Notes: generated from the sequence alone by a model not told the origin. A stretch of DNA of 13,685 nt from Actinomyces sp. Marseille-P3109 (GCF_900323545.1 NZ_OOHN01000008.1:2316221-2329905); one strand, 5' to 3'; shown: positions 6,121-13,377, counted from the first letter of the stretch. Numbers and translations: made by a program.

Positions 6121-6618
6121 TCAGCGCACGGGCTTGCGGATCTCGGCGGAGAGGAACCAGGCCTGCTGCTCGAGCTTGCCGATGAGGTCCTCGACGATGC
6201 CGGAGGAGGTGGGGTCCTCGGAGTCGACGTCCTCGTCCACACCGCGCAGGGTGGCGACGACGGCCTCGATGGCGGAGACGATGTAGGCCACGCCCTCGCT
6301 GGTGAGGATCTCGCCCTCAGGGGCGGCCGGGACGGTGGTCGCGGCGGCGACGGTGGCGGGGCGGCCGTCGGGGACGGCGTTGATGGCGCGCATGCGCTCG
6401 GCGACCTCGTCGGAGCCCTCACGGGCGATGTCGACGACGTCGTCCAGGTTGAGGTGGATGTCGCGGAAGTTCGGGCCGACGACGTTCCAGTGGATCTGCT
6501 TGCCCACGAGCTCGAGGGCGATGAGGTCGGTCAGGACGCGCTGAAGGTTGTCGCTCAGGGCGGCGGAGGCGGTGAAGGCGAGGTTGATGGACGGGGTGGC
6601 GATGGTGTCTGCGTTCAT
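6121..6618 (-). CDS. dps: Dps family ferritin-like DNA-protection protein (full length)
   Basis: Encodes 165 residues, the normal Dps size. Dps forms a hollow dodecamer that oxidises Fe2+ with H2O2 and stores Fe3+, protecting DNA in the cytoplasm. The inter-subunit ferroxidase centre is complete: H43 (KQIHWNVVG), H55, D59, D70 and E74 reproduce the spacing of E. coli H51/H63/D67/D78/E82. The C-terminal helix ends LEQQAWFLSAEIRKPVR. The N-terminal tail (MNADTIATPSINLAF) has no lysine cluster, so direct DNA binding through it is doubtful. A DtxR-like box lies about 50 bp upstream and a strong hairpin follows the stop. A second, truncated copy lies at 7500-7913, with a lipoprotein gene between. 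Confidence 0.95.
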   Translation of the reverse strand: MNADTIATPSINLAFTASAALSDNLQRVLTDLIALELVGKQIHWNVVGPNFRDIHLNLDDVVDIAREGSDEVAERMRAINAVPDGRPATVAAATTVPAAPEGEILTSEGVAYIVSAIEAVVATLRGVDEDVDSEDPTSSGIVEDLIGKLEQQAWFLSAEIRKPVR

Positions 6619-6668
6619 GGCTACTACTTTACTACATTGCCAGTCTCTGTGGGTGTTACTTATGATTC

Positions 6669-6687
6669 ACAGGCAAGCCAAGCCTCA
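6669..6687 (-). promoter_or_regulatory. Candidate DtxR/IdeR-type iron box upstream of dps
   Basis: The 19-mer centred on AGGCAAGCCAAGCCT matches the DtxR/IdeR consensus TWAGGTWAGSCTWACCTWA at 13 of 19 positions read on either strand, with the outer AGG/CCT pair and the central GSC kept. It lies about 50 bp upstream of the dps ATG (6618). Iron-dependent control of dps by DtxR-type proteins is known in actinobacteria. A chance match in GC-rich DNA is possible. Confidence 0.4.
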
Positions 6688-6728
6688 TTTGGAACCGGCG
6701 TCCACCTGCGTGGATGCGCGCGAGCCGC

Positions 6729-7433
6729 TCAGCCGACCGAGCAGGTGTTCGGCTCGCCCGTCTCCTCCTCCTCGGAGGCGAGCCAGCGACCGTCGCCACT
6801 GGGCAGCATCGTGTTCTTCGCCGGGATCTGCGCCTTGTTGGTGGGCTCGGTGACGTCATTGCCCTGTGCGTCAACGAAGGTCACCTGCGTCATATCCACG
6901 CAGTACGAGACGGTGGCGCTCTGCCCGTCAGCGCTCATGGCGACCTCGGAGACCGCGACCCTGACCGGGGTCTTGGCCCTCTGCCCCTTGCTCTTCATGT
7001 CGGCGGCGTCGCTGGTGAGCTGCTGCTGGAGGCTGCCAGTGCTGACGGTCGGCACCTTGCTGGTGTCCTGACCGCCGCCGACCCACAGCCTCCAGGACAT
7101 CTGGTCGTAGGCGACGAAGTCCTGGAGGATCTTGACCTGGGTGACGTCCAGGCCGGCGGGGATGGTGGTGACGGTGTAGCCCAGCTGGGTGTCGGACAGG
7201 GAGGCCGCCGTGACGGGACCGGCACTGCCCGACGCCGTGGCGACGCCCGAGGGCGACGACGTCGAGCTGCCTGCGGCACCCGAGCTGCTCGCGGAGGCCT
7301 TGGCACCGGGCTTGGAGGTGTTCGACGAGCAGCCCGCCAGGGCGAGCGATCCGGCCAACAGCAGACAACCCAGTGCGGTGGCCCGACGGCGGACGTCGGA
7401 TCGATTCACGAGGCAGGTCTCGGCACGTGTCAC
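6729..7433 (-). CDS. Secreted lipoprotein, unknown function
   Basis: Encodes 234 residues from a GTG at 7433, supported by GGGAGGA with a 6-nt spacer. The N-terminus has a basic segment (NRSDVRRR), a hydrophobic core (ATALGCLLLAGSLALAG) and a lipobox LAGC with C35 as the acylated cysteine, so the protein should be exported and anchored to the outer face of the membrane. Residues 36-75 are a Ser/Thr/Gly/Ala-rich linker. The C-terminal domain (about 80-234) has a helical start (VKILQDFVAYDQMSWRLWVG), followed by alternating strands and two cysteines (YCVDM and NTCSVG) that could form a disulfide. The strand pattern recalls NTF2-like lipoprotein domains, but this is only a resemblance. It sits between two dps copies; no functional link is evident. 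Confidence 0.85.
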   Translation of the reverse strand: MTRAETCLVNRSDVRRRATALGCLLLAGSLALAGCSSNTSKPGAKASASSSGAAGSSTSSPSGVATASGSAGPVTAASLSDTQLGYTVTTIPAGLDVTQVKILQDFVAYDQMSWRLWVGGGQDTSKVPTVSTGSLQQQLTSDAADMKSKGQRAKTPVRVAVSEVAMSADGQSATVSYCVDMTQVTFVDAQGNDVTEPTNKAQIPAKNTMLPSGDGRWLASEEEETGEPNTCSVG

Positions 7434-7499
7434 GGGGGATCCTCCCAGTCGGCCGGATTCAAACCGGCGGAAACCAACCCGTCGACACTACCGCGAAGG

Positions 7500-7913
7500 T
7501 CACGAGCACGTCCCGACGTTCGTCGCCCGCACTCCACCTTTCGACTCTCCAACGACGGCCTCAATGGCGGAGACGACGTAGGCGACGCCCTCGGAGACGG
7601 TGATCTCGTCCTTGGGCAGGGTCGGGACGGTGGCGTTGGCGGCAACGGTGGCCGGTCGGCCGTCAGGGACGGCGTTGATGGCGCGCATGCGCTCGGCGAC
7701 CTCGTCGGAGCCCTCGCGGGCGATGTCGACGACCTCGTCGAAGTTCAGGTGAAGGTCGCGGAAGTTCTCACCCACGATGTTCCAGTGAGCCTGTTTGGTG
7801 GCCACACCCAGGGCGATGAGGTCGACCAGGACGCGCTGGAGGCTGTCGCTCAGGGCGGCGGAGGCAGTGAAGGCGAAGGATACGGACGGTGTTGCTGCAG
7901 TCTCTGCACTCAT
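7500..7913 (-). CDS. Second Dps paralogue, C-terminally truncated
   Basis: Encodes 137 residues from the ATG at 7913, aligned with the start of the intact Dps (GGGTGGG lies upstream; a GTG at 7922 is also possible). It is a close duplicate of the gene at 6121-6618 up to EGVAYVVSAIEAVV. There the reading turns into an unrelated tail (GESKGGVRATNVGTCS), and about 30 residues, including the final helix, are missing. The ferroxidase residues H43, H55, D59, D70 and E74 are all retained. Losing the last helix would probably disturb subunit packing, so it may be a decaying duplicate or a modified subunit that co-assembles with the intact Dps. The frame before the break shows no damage. The breakpoint is near 7555. 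Confidence 0.85.
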   Translation of the reverse strand: MSAETAATPSVSFAFTASAALSDSLQRVLVDLIALGVATKQAHWNIVGENFRDLHLNFDEVVDIAREGSDEVAERMRAINAVPDGRPATVAANATVPTLPKDEITVSEGVAYVVSAIEAVVGESKGGVRATNVGTCS

Positions 7914-7922
7914 GCAACCCAC

Positions 7923-8037
7923 CCTACGCCGTTTTTTCCGGAGCCGGCCGGTCGCTGAGAGAGAAACGCACGCACCGCGCCCAGCCGGCCGCGGAGAGCG
8001 GTCCCCAACGGCGTCGATTGTCCCCGTAGACGAGGAG
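7923..8037. other. hemQ to dps2 gap, including the second copy of the intergenic repeat
   Basis: 8001-8027 repeats 1164-1190 with 22 of 27 identities and begins 10 bp past the hemQ stop on the minus strand. A run of six T on the plus strand (7932-7937), flanked by CCG/CGG, sits just upstream of dps2. It reads as A on the transcribed strand, so it is not a hemQ terminator. No gene is seen here. Confidence 0.4.
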
Positions 8038-8883
8038 TCAGGCCCAGGGCTGGCGCTCGGCCCACTCCTGGGGGCTGACGCGGCGCCCGGTGTAGAAAGG
8101 CGTGTCCACGCGCACGTGCATGCGCGCGTCCGTGTAGCGCTGGTGGTGCAGGACGCCCTCGAGCCGGTCGAGGGTGTCGGCCTCGAAGCCGAGGATCCAC
8201 TCGTAGTCGCTCAGGCCGAAGGTCGCCAGGGTGGAGCCCTTGACGTCCGGGTACTTGGAGAAGCCGTGGCGCCCATGCTGGGCCATCATGCGCGAGCGCT
8301 CCTCGGGGGCGAGCAGGTACCACTCGTAAGAGCGCACGAAGGGGTACACCATGACCCAGTCGCGCGGCGCCACCCCGGCCAGGCAGGCCGGCACGTGACG
8401 GGGGTTGAACTCGGCGGGCGTGTGCAGCCCCATGCAGGACCACACCGGCTCCAGATAGCGGCCCAGCGCGCTGCTGCGCAGGCGGTGGTAAGCGTTCTGG
8501 AGGACCTCGGGGTCGTCGTCGAGCCACCACACGAGCAGGTCGGCGTCGGCGCGCAGGCCCCCGACGTCGTACCAGCCGCGCGTCGTCACGCCGCAGGCCT
8601 CAACGAAGTTGGCGCTCTCCCCCAGGAGCTGCTCGCGCTCGGGCTGGGATGCGGGCAGGCGCCGGGTGAGGCGGAAGACGGAGTAGAGGGTGTAGTGGTA
8701 CTGGTTGTTGATGGCCTCGAGGTCGACGTCAGTGGCGTCGCGCGGGTCGCGGTGGGGGCGACGCTCCTCGTCCTCGAAGCGGTGCAGGCCGCCCTCGGCA
8801 GGGTGTCCGCCGGGGTGGCCGCTGCCGTGCGCGCCATGGCGGTTACCGTGACTGCCGTGCTGCTCGTGGGTGTCGGTGCTCAT
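8038..8883 (-). CDS. hemQ: Coproheme decarboxylase HemQ (ChdC)
   Basis: Encodes 281 residues; start ATG 8883 with AAGGAG 5 nt upstream. HemQ catalyses the last step of the coproporphyrin-dependent pathway, the H2O2-driven oxidative decarboxylation of coproheme to haem b in the cytosol. Marks of the actinobacterial type are the catalytic tyrosine Y180 in WVMVYPFVRSYEWYLL, the proximal haem ligand H203 in MMAQHGRHGFSKYPDVK, and a distal histidine H163 in NPRHVPACL. Their spacing (Y+23 and Y-17) equals that of Corynebacterium diphtheriae ChdC (H118, Y135, H158). Residues 1-34 are an extra tail with eight histidines in a His/Gly-rich setting, not needed for the fold and possibly metal- or haem-binding. 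hemH lies 96 bp upstream on the same strand. Confidence 0.96.
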   Translation of the reverse strand: MSTDTHEQHGSHGNRHGAHGSGHPGGHPAEGGLHRFEDEERRPHRDPRDATDVDLEAINNQYHYTLYSVFRLTRRLPASQPEREQLLGESANFVEACGVTTRGWYDVGGLRADADLLVWWLDDDPEVLQNAYHRLRSSALGRYLEPVWSCMGLHTPAEFNPRHVPACLAGVAPRDWVMVYPFVRSYEWYLLAPEERSRMMAQHGRHGFSKYPDVKGSTLATFGLSDYEWILGFEADTLDRLEGVLHHQRYTDARMHVRVDTPFYTGRRVSPQEWAERQPWA

Positions 8884-8979
8884 CTCTTCTCCTTGATCTT
8901 CCGGAGCTGCTGGGCTGGAGGCTATCGGGGTTCCGTCGGAGCCGTCAGGCTGGCCAGTCGATGGCCGGCCGATATTCGG

Positions 8980-10503
8980 TCACGACCCGCTCATGGCCGG
9001 CTGGTGGCCGGCGGCAGGCTCGTGAGCTGCGCCGTCGGCCGGGCGGGTGCCGGGGTGACGGGTACCGGGGCGGCAGCAGGAGGGCGGACAGACGGTGTGG
9101 AAGGGGCCGACGCCGGTGGTCGAGCCGGGATGGACGTCCTCGCCCCGGGCGGCGGCGGCCCGCTCGATGAGGATGTCGACGAGGGAGTCGACGAAGGCCG
9201 GGTGGGTGCCGACGGTGGCGGCGCGCGCGTACGGCATCCCCAGGTCGTGGGCGGTCTGGGCGGCCTCGGTGTCGAGGTCGAAGACGACCTCCATGTGATC
9301 GGAGATGAAACCGAAGGGGGCCGCGACGACGCCCCCGGGCCGATCCACCGGGCTGCCGTCGGTCAGGCGCCCGGCGGCCAGGGCCTCGAGGTGGTCGTTG
9401 ACGTCCGGTTCGAGCCAGCGGGCCTGCGGCGGGCCGGAGCGCGAGCAGTAGACGAGGTCGGCCTCCACCTGCGCCAGGCCAAGACGGCGGGCGACCTCGG
9501 GCACGAGGATCGCGGCGAGCGCCTCGTGCTGGGTGACGTAGGAGATCTCCGTGGACAGGTCCGCGGTGACGCCGGGCTCGCGCTGCTCGGCGGGCTGTGC
9601 CGGGGTGAGTGTGGCCGAGCGCCCGCCGGGGTGGTGTGCGGAGTGCCGGCCGGGCTGCCCGGTTTCGGTCGGGTAGTCGACGTCCGCAACGCCGTGGGCG
9701 CCGTCGGAGTCGGGGCTCGGGGCGGAACCGGTCTCCATGCCCAGGGGGATGGAGTGGGTGACGAGCACGAGGCGAGCGTCCGCGGCGGCCACCCCCTGCT
9801 CGGCGAGTCTGCCGTAGGCCTCGACGATGGCGTCGACGTTGGCCTCCAGCAGGCCGGGGGTGTTGTAGTAGGGGCGTGTCTTGTCCACGGTGAGGTCGAC
9901 GGGGCCGCCGCCGTCCCCACCGACCCGGGCGGCGGCGTCGGCCTCGAAGCCGTCGCCGGTGGCCCCGTCCGCACCGGCGGCGAGCAGGGCGACGGCCCCG
10001 GCCAGGTCCTCGCGGTACTGACGGCACCCGGAGTAGGAGCCGAAGGCGGCGGTGGGCAGGGCCAGGACGTGGCGAGCCCCGGCGTCGGCGAGCTCGCGCA
10101 GGGCCTGGCTGACGAAGGGGTGCCAGTTGCGGTTGCCGACGACGACCTTCAGCCGGGAGCCGCGCTCGGCCAGGCGGGCCTGGAGGGCGTCGCGCAGCTC
10201 GGCGTTGCGCGCATTGATCGGGGAGGCGCCGCCGAAGCCCTGGTAGTGGCCGGAGACCTCCAGGAGGCGCGAGTCGGGCACGCCGCGGCCGGCGGTGGCG
10301 TTGCGCATGAAGGGCAGGACGTCCTCGGGCTGGCGGGGACCGCCGTAGGACAGCAGGAGGACGGCGTCGTAAGGGGCCAGCGGGTCGGTGGCCGGCAGGC
10401 TGGCCGGGATGCCGGCCGGATCGGCGCTGAGGTCAGCGGCCAGGCCTGCGGTCCGGTCGGCACCGCGAGGGGCGGCCGGGCCCTGGGCGGGGCCGGGCCG
10501 CCC
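8980..10503 (-). CDS. hemH: Ferrochelatase (coproporphyrin ferrochelatase, CpfC), start codon missing
   Basis: It inserts Fe2+ into coproporphyrin III to feed HemQ. Clear family motifs: YDAVLLLSYGGP near the N-terminus, GNRNWHPFV with the metal-site His (codon 10122-10120), VTHSIP, and SDHMEVVFDLD with the catalytic Glu (codon 9291-9289). A Cys in SYSGCRQY (10026-10024) plus three near the C-terminus (VCPPSCC, 9090-9073) fit the [2Fe-2S] ligands of actinobacterial ferrochelatases. A low-complexity insertion of about 60 residues (9560-9745, containing GRHSAHHPGG) splits the core. There is no ATG, GTG or TTG in frame between the first conserved strand and 10503. The frame stays open beyond, but only as antisense of hemY, so the native 5' end is lost at the joint and the boundary given is that joint. 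Confidence 0.85.
   Translation of the reverse strand, partial: GRPGPAQGPAAPRGADRTAGLAADLSADPAGIPASLPATDPLAPYDAVLLLSYGGPRQPEDVLPFMRNATAGRGVPDSRLLEVSGHYQGFGGASPINARNAELRDALQARLAERGSRLKVVVGNRNWHPFVSQALRELADAGARHVLALPTAAFGSYSGCRQYREDLAGAVALLAAGADGATGDGFEADAAARVGGDGGGPVDLTVDKTRPYYNTPGLLEANVDAIVEAYGRLAEQGVAAADARLVLVTHSIPLGMETGSAPSPDSDGAHGVADVDYPTETGQPGRHSAHHPGGRSATLTPAQPAEQREPGVTADLSTEISYVTQHEALAAILVPEVARRLGLAQVEADLVYCSRSGPPQARWLEPDVNDHLEALAAGRLTDGSPVDRPGGVVAAPFGFISDHMEVVFDLDTEAAQTAHDLGMPYARAATVGTHPAFVDSLVDILIERAAAARGEDVHPGSTTGVGPFHTVCPPSCCRPGTRHPGTRPADGAAHEPAAGHQPAMSGS
10470..10503. repeat. GC-rich inverted repeat at the hemH/hemY joint
   Basis: 10470-10483 (GGGCGGCCGGGCCC) and 10490-10503 (GGGCCGGGCCGCCC) are complementary at 13 of 14 positions around a 6-nt loop. 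The repeat lies exactly where two genes of opposite strand, both without their 5' ends, meet. Such a hairpin can promote template switching or fold-back joining in vivo, during amplification, or in assembly. Confidence 0.6.
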
Positions 10504-11139
10504 GTGACCGACCGGGTCATCCTGGCGTGCTCGGCCGGCGCCGCGCTGCGCCTGCTGCGGGGCGTCCCCGCCCTGCCCGCGAGCGCGACGGACCTGACCG
10601 TGCCGGTGGGGGCGCCGGTCGCCCGATTCACGTTGGTGGCGCGGGTGCCGGGGCTGAACGGGGAGCCGGTGGGCTCGGGCCTGCTCGTGGCACCGGCCGA
10701 GCAGGCGACCTCGGGCGGGGCGGTCTGCCCGGCGCGGGCCAAGGCGCTGTCGCACCTGAGCGCCAAGTGGCCGTGGGTCGGGGCCGAGCTGCGCGCACTG
10801 CACGGGCCGGACATCCACGCGCTGCGCCTGTCCTACGGCAGGCCCGGTCAGCCGCGCCCGGAGGTGGGCTTGTCGGTGGCGCTGGATGATGTGGCCGCCC
10901 TGACCGGGGTGCGGATCGAGCCGGGCGACGTCGTCGACCACATGCTGGTGCGCTGGGACGGGACGCTGCCGCCGGTGACGCCGGCCCACCGGGAGCGCAC
11001 GGAGCGCCTGGAGGAGCAGCTCGCGATGGTATCGGGGCTGGAGGTCACCGGGGCGTGGGTGGCGGGGACCGGGATCGCGGCCGTCGTCGAGCACGCCCGC
11101 GCCGCCGCCGGGCGCCTGGTGGGTCCGCATGGCGCATGA
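10504..11139 (+). pseudogene. hemY: C-terminal half of coproporphyrinogen/protoporphyrinogen oxidase HemY, 5' part missing
   Basis: About 211 residues resemble only the second half of HemY (CgoX/PPOX), a flavoprotein that oxidises coproporphyrinogen III. Visible landmarks: DRVILACSAGAALRLL; the long beta-segment ending GSGLLVAP; the family motif LSHLSAKWPWVG; ALRLSYGRPG; MLVRWDGTLPPVTPAHRERT; and the C-terminal FAD-contacting stretch VTGAWVAGTGIAAVVEHARA. The N-terminal dinucleotide-binding motif (GxGxxG, about 250 residues earlier) is absent: upstream lies hemH on the other strand. The frame stays open upstream only because it is antisense to hemH. A GTG at 10504 has no ribosome site. As it stands it cannot be a working oxidase. 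The intact hemC follows 137 bp downstream on the same strand. Confidence 0.85.
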
Positions 11140-11175
11140 GGCGGCCCGCCGGAACCGGTGCCCTCGTCGCGTTCG

Positions 11176-11181
11176 TATATT
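11176..11181 (+). promoter_or_regulatory. Candidate -10 of a hemC promoter
   Basis: TATATT is the only strongly AT-rich hexamer in the hemY-hemC gap and is close to the -10 consensus TATAAT. The -35 at 17 bp (AACCGG) is poor. If used, transcription would begin near 11188 and give hemC a leader of about 88 nt that contains the hairpin at 11185-11237. Confidence 0.4.
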
Positions 11182-11184
11182 AGG

Positions 11185-11237
11185 CCGCGAGTTCGTACCC
11201 CCAGGGGACGAAGGCGGGCCGTACCGTACGAACGCGG
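11185..11237 (+). promoter_or_regulatory. Stem-loop in the probable hemC leader
   Basis: GTTCGTAC (11191-11198) pairs perfectly with GTACGAAC (11226-11233). The stem continues, after a 2-nt bulge, with CCGC (11185-11188) and GCGG (11234-11237). The inner part holds a small CCCC/GGGG hairpin. GTTCGTA also occurs at 11171-11177, so the motif is present three times (two direct, one inverted). No U-run follows, so it does not look like a terminator of hemY. A leader structure or an operator array is possible. Confidence 0.45.
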
Positions 11238-11276
11238 CGCCTGGACGAGGCCGGCGATATCAAGGAGGAGATGGGC

Positions 11277-12758
11277 ATGAGCACGCCTGAGGAGCGCAGT
11301 CGGGTTCGGCTGGGCACGCGCGGCTCGCGCTTGGCACTGACCCAGTCCGGGCAGGTCGCCGACGCGCTGCGTCGGGCCGCGGCCAACAGTGCGGCCGCCG
11401 TCGAAGACGACCATGGTGAGGGCCCCGACGAGCACGGCGGCGACCTGGACATTGAGCTGGTCACCGTGCGCACGGACGGCGACGGCGATCGCACGCCCCT
11501 GCGCAGTCTCGGGGGGGTCGGGGTATTCGCGGCCCGGCTGCGCCATGCGCTCCTGGACGGCGAGGTGGACCTGGTGGTCCACTCCTTCAAGGACCTGCCC
11601 ACCCAGCCGGTCGAGGGCCTGGAGGTCATCTGCGTGCCGCCGCGTGAGGACCCGCGCGACGCCCTGTGCGCCCGCGACGGCCTGACCCTGGCCACCCTGC
11701 CCGACGGCGCCCGCGTGGGCACCGGCTCGCCGCGCCGGGCCGCCCAGCTGCTGGCTGCCCGACCGGACCTGGAGGTGGTGGACCTGCGCGGCAACGTGCC
11801 CACACGGCTGGCGCGGGTGCGGGGGCTGGGGGCGGTCGGCGTCGGAGCTGATGAGCCGGTCGCGCCGAGCCGGGCCGACGCCGCCGGCGACCTGGACGCG
11901 GTGGTGCTGGCCCTGTCGGGGCTACGGCGCCTGGGCCTGGAGCACTGCGCGAGTGAGGTCCTGGACCTGGAAATGATGCTGCCCGCGCCCGCCCAGGGGG
12001 CTCTGGCCGTGGAGGCGAGGGCGGGCGCCCTGGAGGCCCGGGAGGGCGGAGGGATCTCAAAGAGCGCTGAGACCGCAGGAGACCCGGAGAACCCACAGCG
12101 CTCGGAGAATGGAGAGGCCGCAGCGAGCTCTACCGCGCTGACCCGGGCGGTGGCGGCGCTCGACGACGAGCCCACGCGTCTGGCGGTGACGGCAGAGCGG
12201 TCGCTCATGGCCCGGCTCGGCGCGGGCTGCGCGGCGCCGGTGGGCGCCTGGGCGCGCCTGCGGGGCGGCGAACAGGAGCGGAGGGAGGACTGCGGCGAGC
12301 GCGAGGCCGGGTGGAACGAGACCTTCTGCCGCTATGACAACGCAATGTCCGGAACCCGCCGAGGTGCCGGGTGTGCGAGCAGTAGCCGCCAGTCAGACGG
12401 AGTCACCGCGGGCCGGGCCGACGGCGGCGAGGGGACCCGCAGTGACGACGGGAGAGCGGACCGGGGTGCTGGGGATGGACAGCCGCACGGCGGAACGACG
12501 TCGAGCCGCTCGCCGCGGGTGCTCGTGCTGCGGGCGGTGGTCACCTCGCTCGACGGCGGCCAAGAAGTCGGCTGCGAGCTGAGCACCGAGCTGCCCGGGA
12601 CAGCGGGCGGCTCCGGCAGCCCGCGTGAGGCCGCAGCGGCGGTTCGGGCGGCGGAGGCGCTGGGAGTCCGAGTGGCCGAGATCCTGCTGGAGGACGGTGC
12701 CGGCGATATCGTCGACCTGCATGCCAACAAACCGCGGCGGGACTGCGGCCATGGCTGA
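11277..12758 (+). CDS. hemC: Hydroxymethylbilane synthase (porphobilinogen deaminase)
   Basis: It joins four porphobilinogens into hydroxymethylbilane in the cytosol. The start is the second ATG (11277), 8 nt after AAGGAGG; the ATG at 11271 is only 2 nt from it. Motifs: LGTRGSRLALTQSGQVADAL; VDLVVHSFKDLPT with the catalytic Asp; VGTGSPRRAAQLL and DLRGNVPTRL, whose arginines hold the cofactor; DLEMMLPAPAQGALAVE; and RLGAGCAAPVGAW with C318, the dipyrromethane attachment site. At 493 residues it is far longer than the usual 300-330, because of disordered insertions near residues 38-58, 186-204, 250-288 and above all 330-414 (Gly/Asp/Arg/Ser-rich). None touches a catalytic motif. The stop codon overlaps hemD by 8 bp, which implies translational coupling. 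Confidence 0.95.
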   Translation: MSTPEERSRVRLGTRGSRLALTQSGQVADALRRAAANSAAAVEDDHGEGPDEHGGDLDIELVTVRTDGDGDRTPLRSLGGVGVFAARLRHALLDGEVDLVVHSFKDLPTQPVEGLEVICVPPREDPRDALCARDGLTLATLPDGARVGTGSPRRAAQLLAARPDLEVVDLRGNVPTRLARVRGLGAVGVGADEPVAPSRADAAGDLDAVVLALSGLRRLGLEHCASEVLDLEMMLPAPAQGALAVEARAGALEAREGGGISKSAETAGDPENPQRSENGEAAASSTALTRAVAALDDEPTRLAVTAERSLMARLGAGCAAPVGAWARLRGGEQERREDCGEREAGWNETFCRYDNAMSGTRRGAGCASSSRQSDGVTAGRADGGEGTRSDDGRADRGAGDGQPHGGTTSSRSPRVLVLRAVVTSLDGGQEVGCELSTELPGTAGGSGSPREAAAAVRAAEALGVRVAEILLEDGAGDIVDLHANKPRRDCGHG

Positions 12759-13377
12759 GTCCACCTCACGCAGCAACCCGCTCAAGCACCCCCCGGCCCG
12801 GCCCCACGAGGCTGCCGACGCGCCGCTGGCGGGGCGGGTCGTGCTGATGCCACGGGTCAAGGATCGCGACCGGATCGCCTCGGCGCTGGAGCGGGCCGGG
12901 GCGGAGGTACTGCGCGCCGCCGTGACGCGGACCGTTCCGGGGGACGCCGTGGCCCTGGAGGCGACCGCGCGGCGGATCGCGGCGGGTGAGGCCGCCTGGC
13001 TGGTGCTCACCTCGGCCCGGACCATCGAGGCGCTGGCGCCGTACCTGCTCGCAGAAGCCGGAATCGGCTCGGCGACCGGCAACCATGGCCATCACGACGA
13101 CTCCGGCGATTCCAATGCCCACGTCGACGCTGCACCTCGCCGCGCCCGAGCGACATCACCTGGGCAGCGCGAGCCCGCCGCAGCGATCTCGCCGGTGCGG
13201 GTGGCGGTCGTCGGGCCGGCGACCGCGCGCGCCTGGGCAGAGCTCGCTGGAGCCACCCCCGACCTGGTGGCCCGGGGCTCGGCCACCGCGCTCCTGAAGG
13301 AGCCCGCCCTCGCCGGTGGTCCGGGAGCCGCCCCGGGCACCGCACGGCGCCTGCTGCTGCCGGCCTCGGCGCAGGCG
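12751..13377 (+). pseudogene. hemD: Uroporphyrinogen-III synthase, 3' end lost at a joint with inverted hemB
   Basis: The ATG at 12751 lies inside the end of hemC. The first 209 residues look like the HemD fold: GRVVLMPRVKDRDRIASALE; WLVLTSARTIEAL (the conserved first-domain T-S-x-x-x-V/I-x-A/L pattern); VRVAVVGPATARAW; PDLVARGSATALL; and RRLLLPASAQA, the strand expected before the last third of the protein. HemD closes hydroxymethylbilane to uroporphyrinogen III. Residues about 112-150 are an insertion rich in His, Asp and Ser (GNHGHHDDSGDSNAHVD). After 13377 the frame stays open to the window end but encodes only the antisense of hemB, so the native C-terminal domain is missing. Confidence 0.82.
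13359..13377. other. Breakpoint micro-homology between hemD and hemB
   Basis: These 19 bases serve at once as the hemD codons for the end of LLLPASAQA (plus strand) and as the hemB codons for AAACAEAG (minus strand), so the exact joint cannot be placed within them. The shared stretch indicates that the joint was formed by pairing of a short inverted homology. Confidence 0.6.

Noticed and set aside
7453..7469. tRNA T-arm look-alike (5-bp stem, loop TTTGAAT) on the minus strand before the lipoprotein
   Set aside because: The invariant C of the T-loop is replaced and no matching acceptor, D or anticodon arms are found upstream. At most it is a hairpin, or a fragment too short to call.
6714..7958. 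Long plus-strand frame across the lipoprotein and dps2
   Set aside because: Antisense shadow: Gly/Asp/Val-rich with no domain pattern, while the minus strand carries a lipobox protein and a Dps protein.
10504..11130. Minus-strand extension of hemH up to an ATG at 11130
   Set aside because: The extra 209 codons are the exact antisense of hemY codons in register, with no ferrochelatase or transit features. It is an open frame only because of GC bias.
7795..11139. Open frame of over 1100 codons on the plus strand
   Set aside because: Up to about 10503 it is antisense to dps2, hemQ and hemH, and its composition (Gly/Val/Ala/Arg repeats) is that of a GC-rich shadow. Only its last 211 codons match a real family (HemY).
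13092..13358. Chimeric C-terminal extension of the hemB reading frame
   Set aside because: It is the antisense of hemD, entered after the joint; its residues bear no resemblance to HemB.
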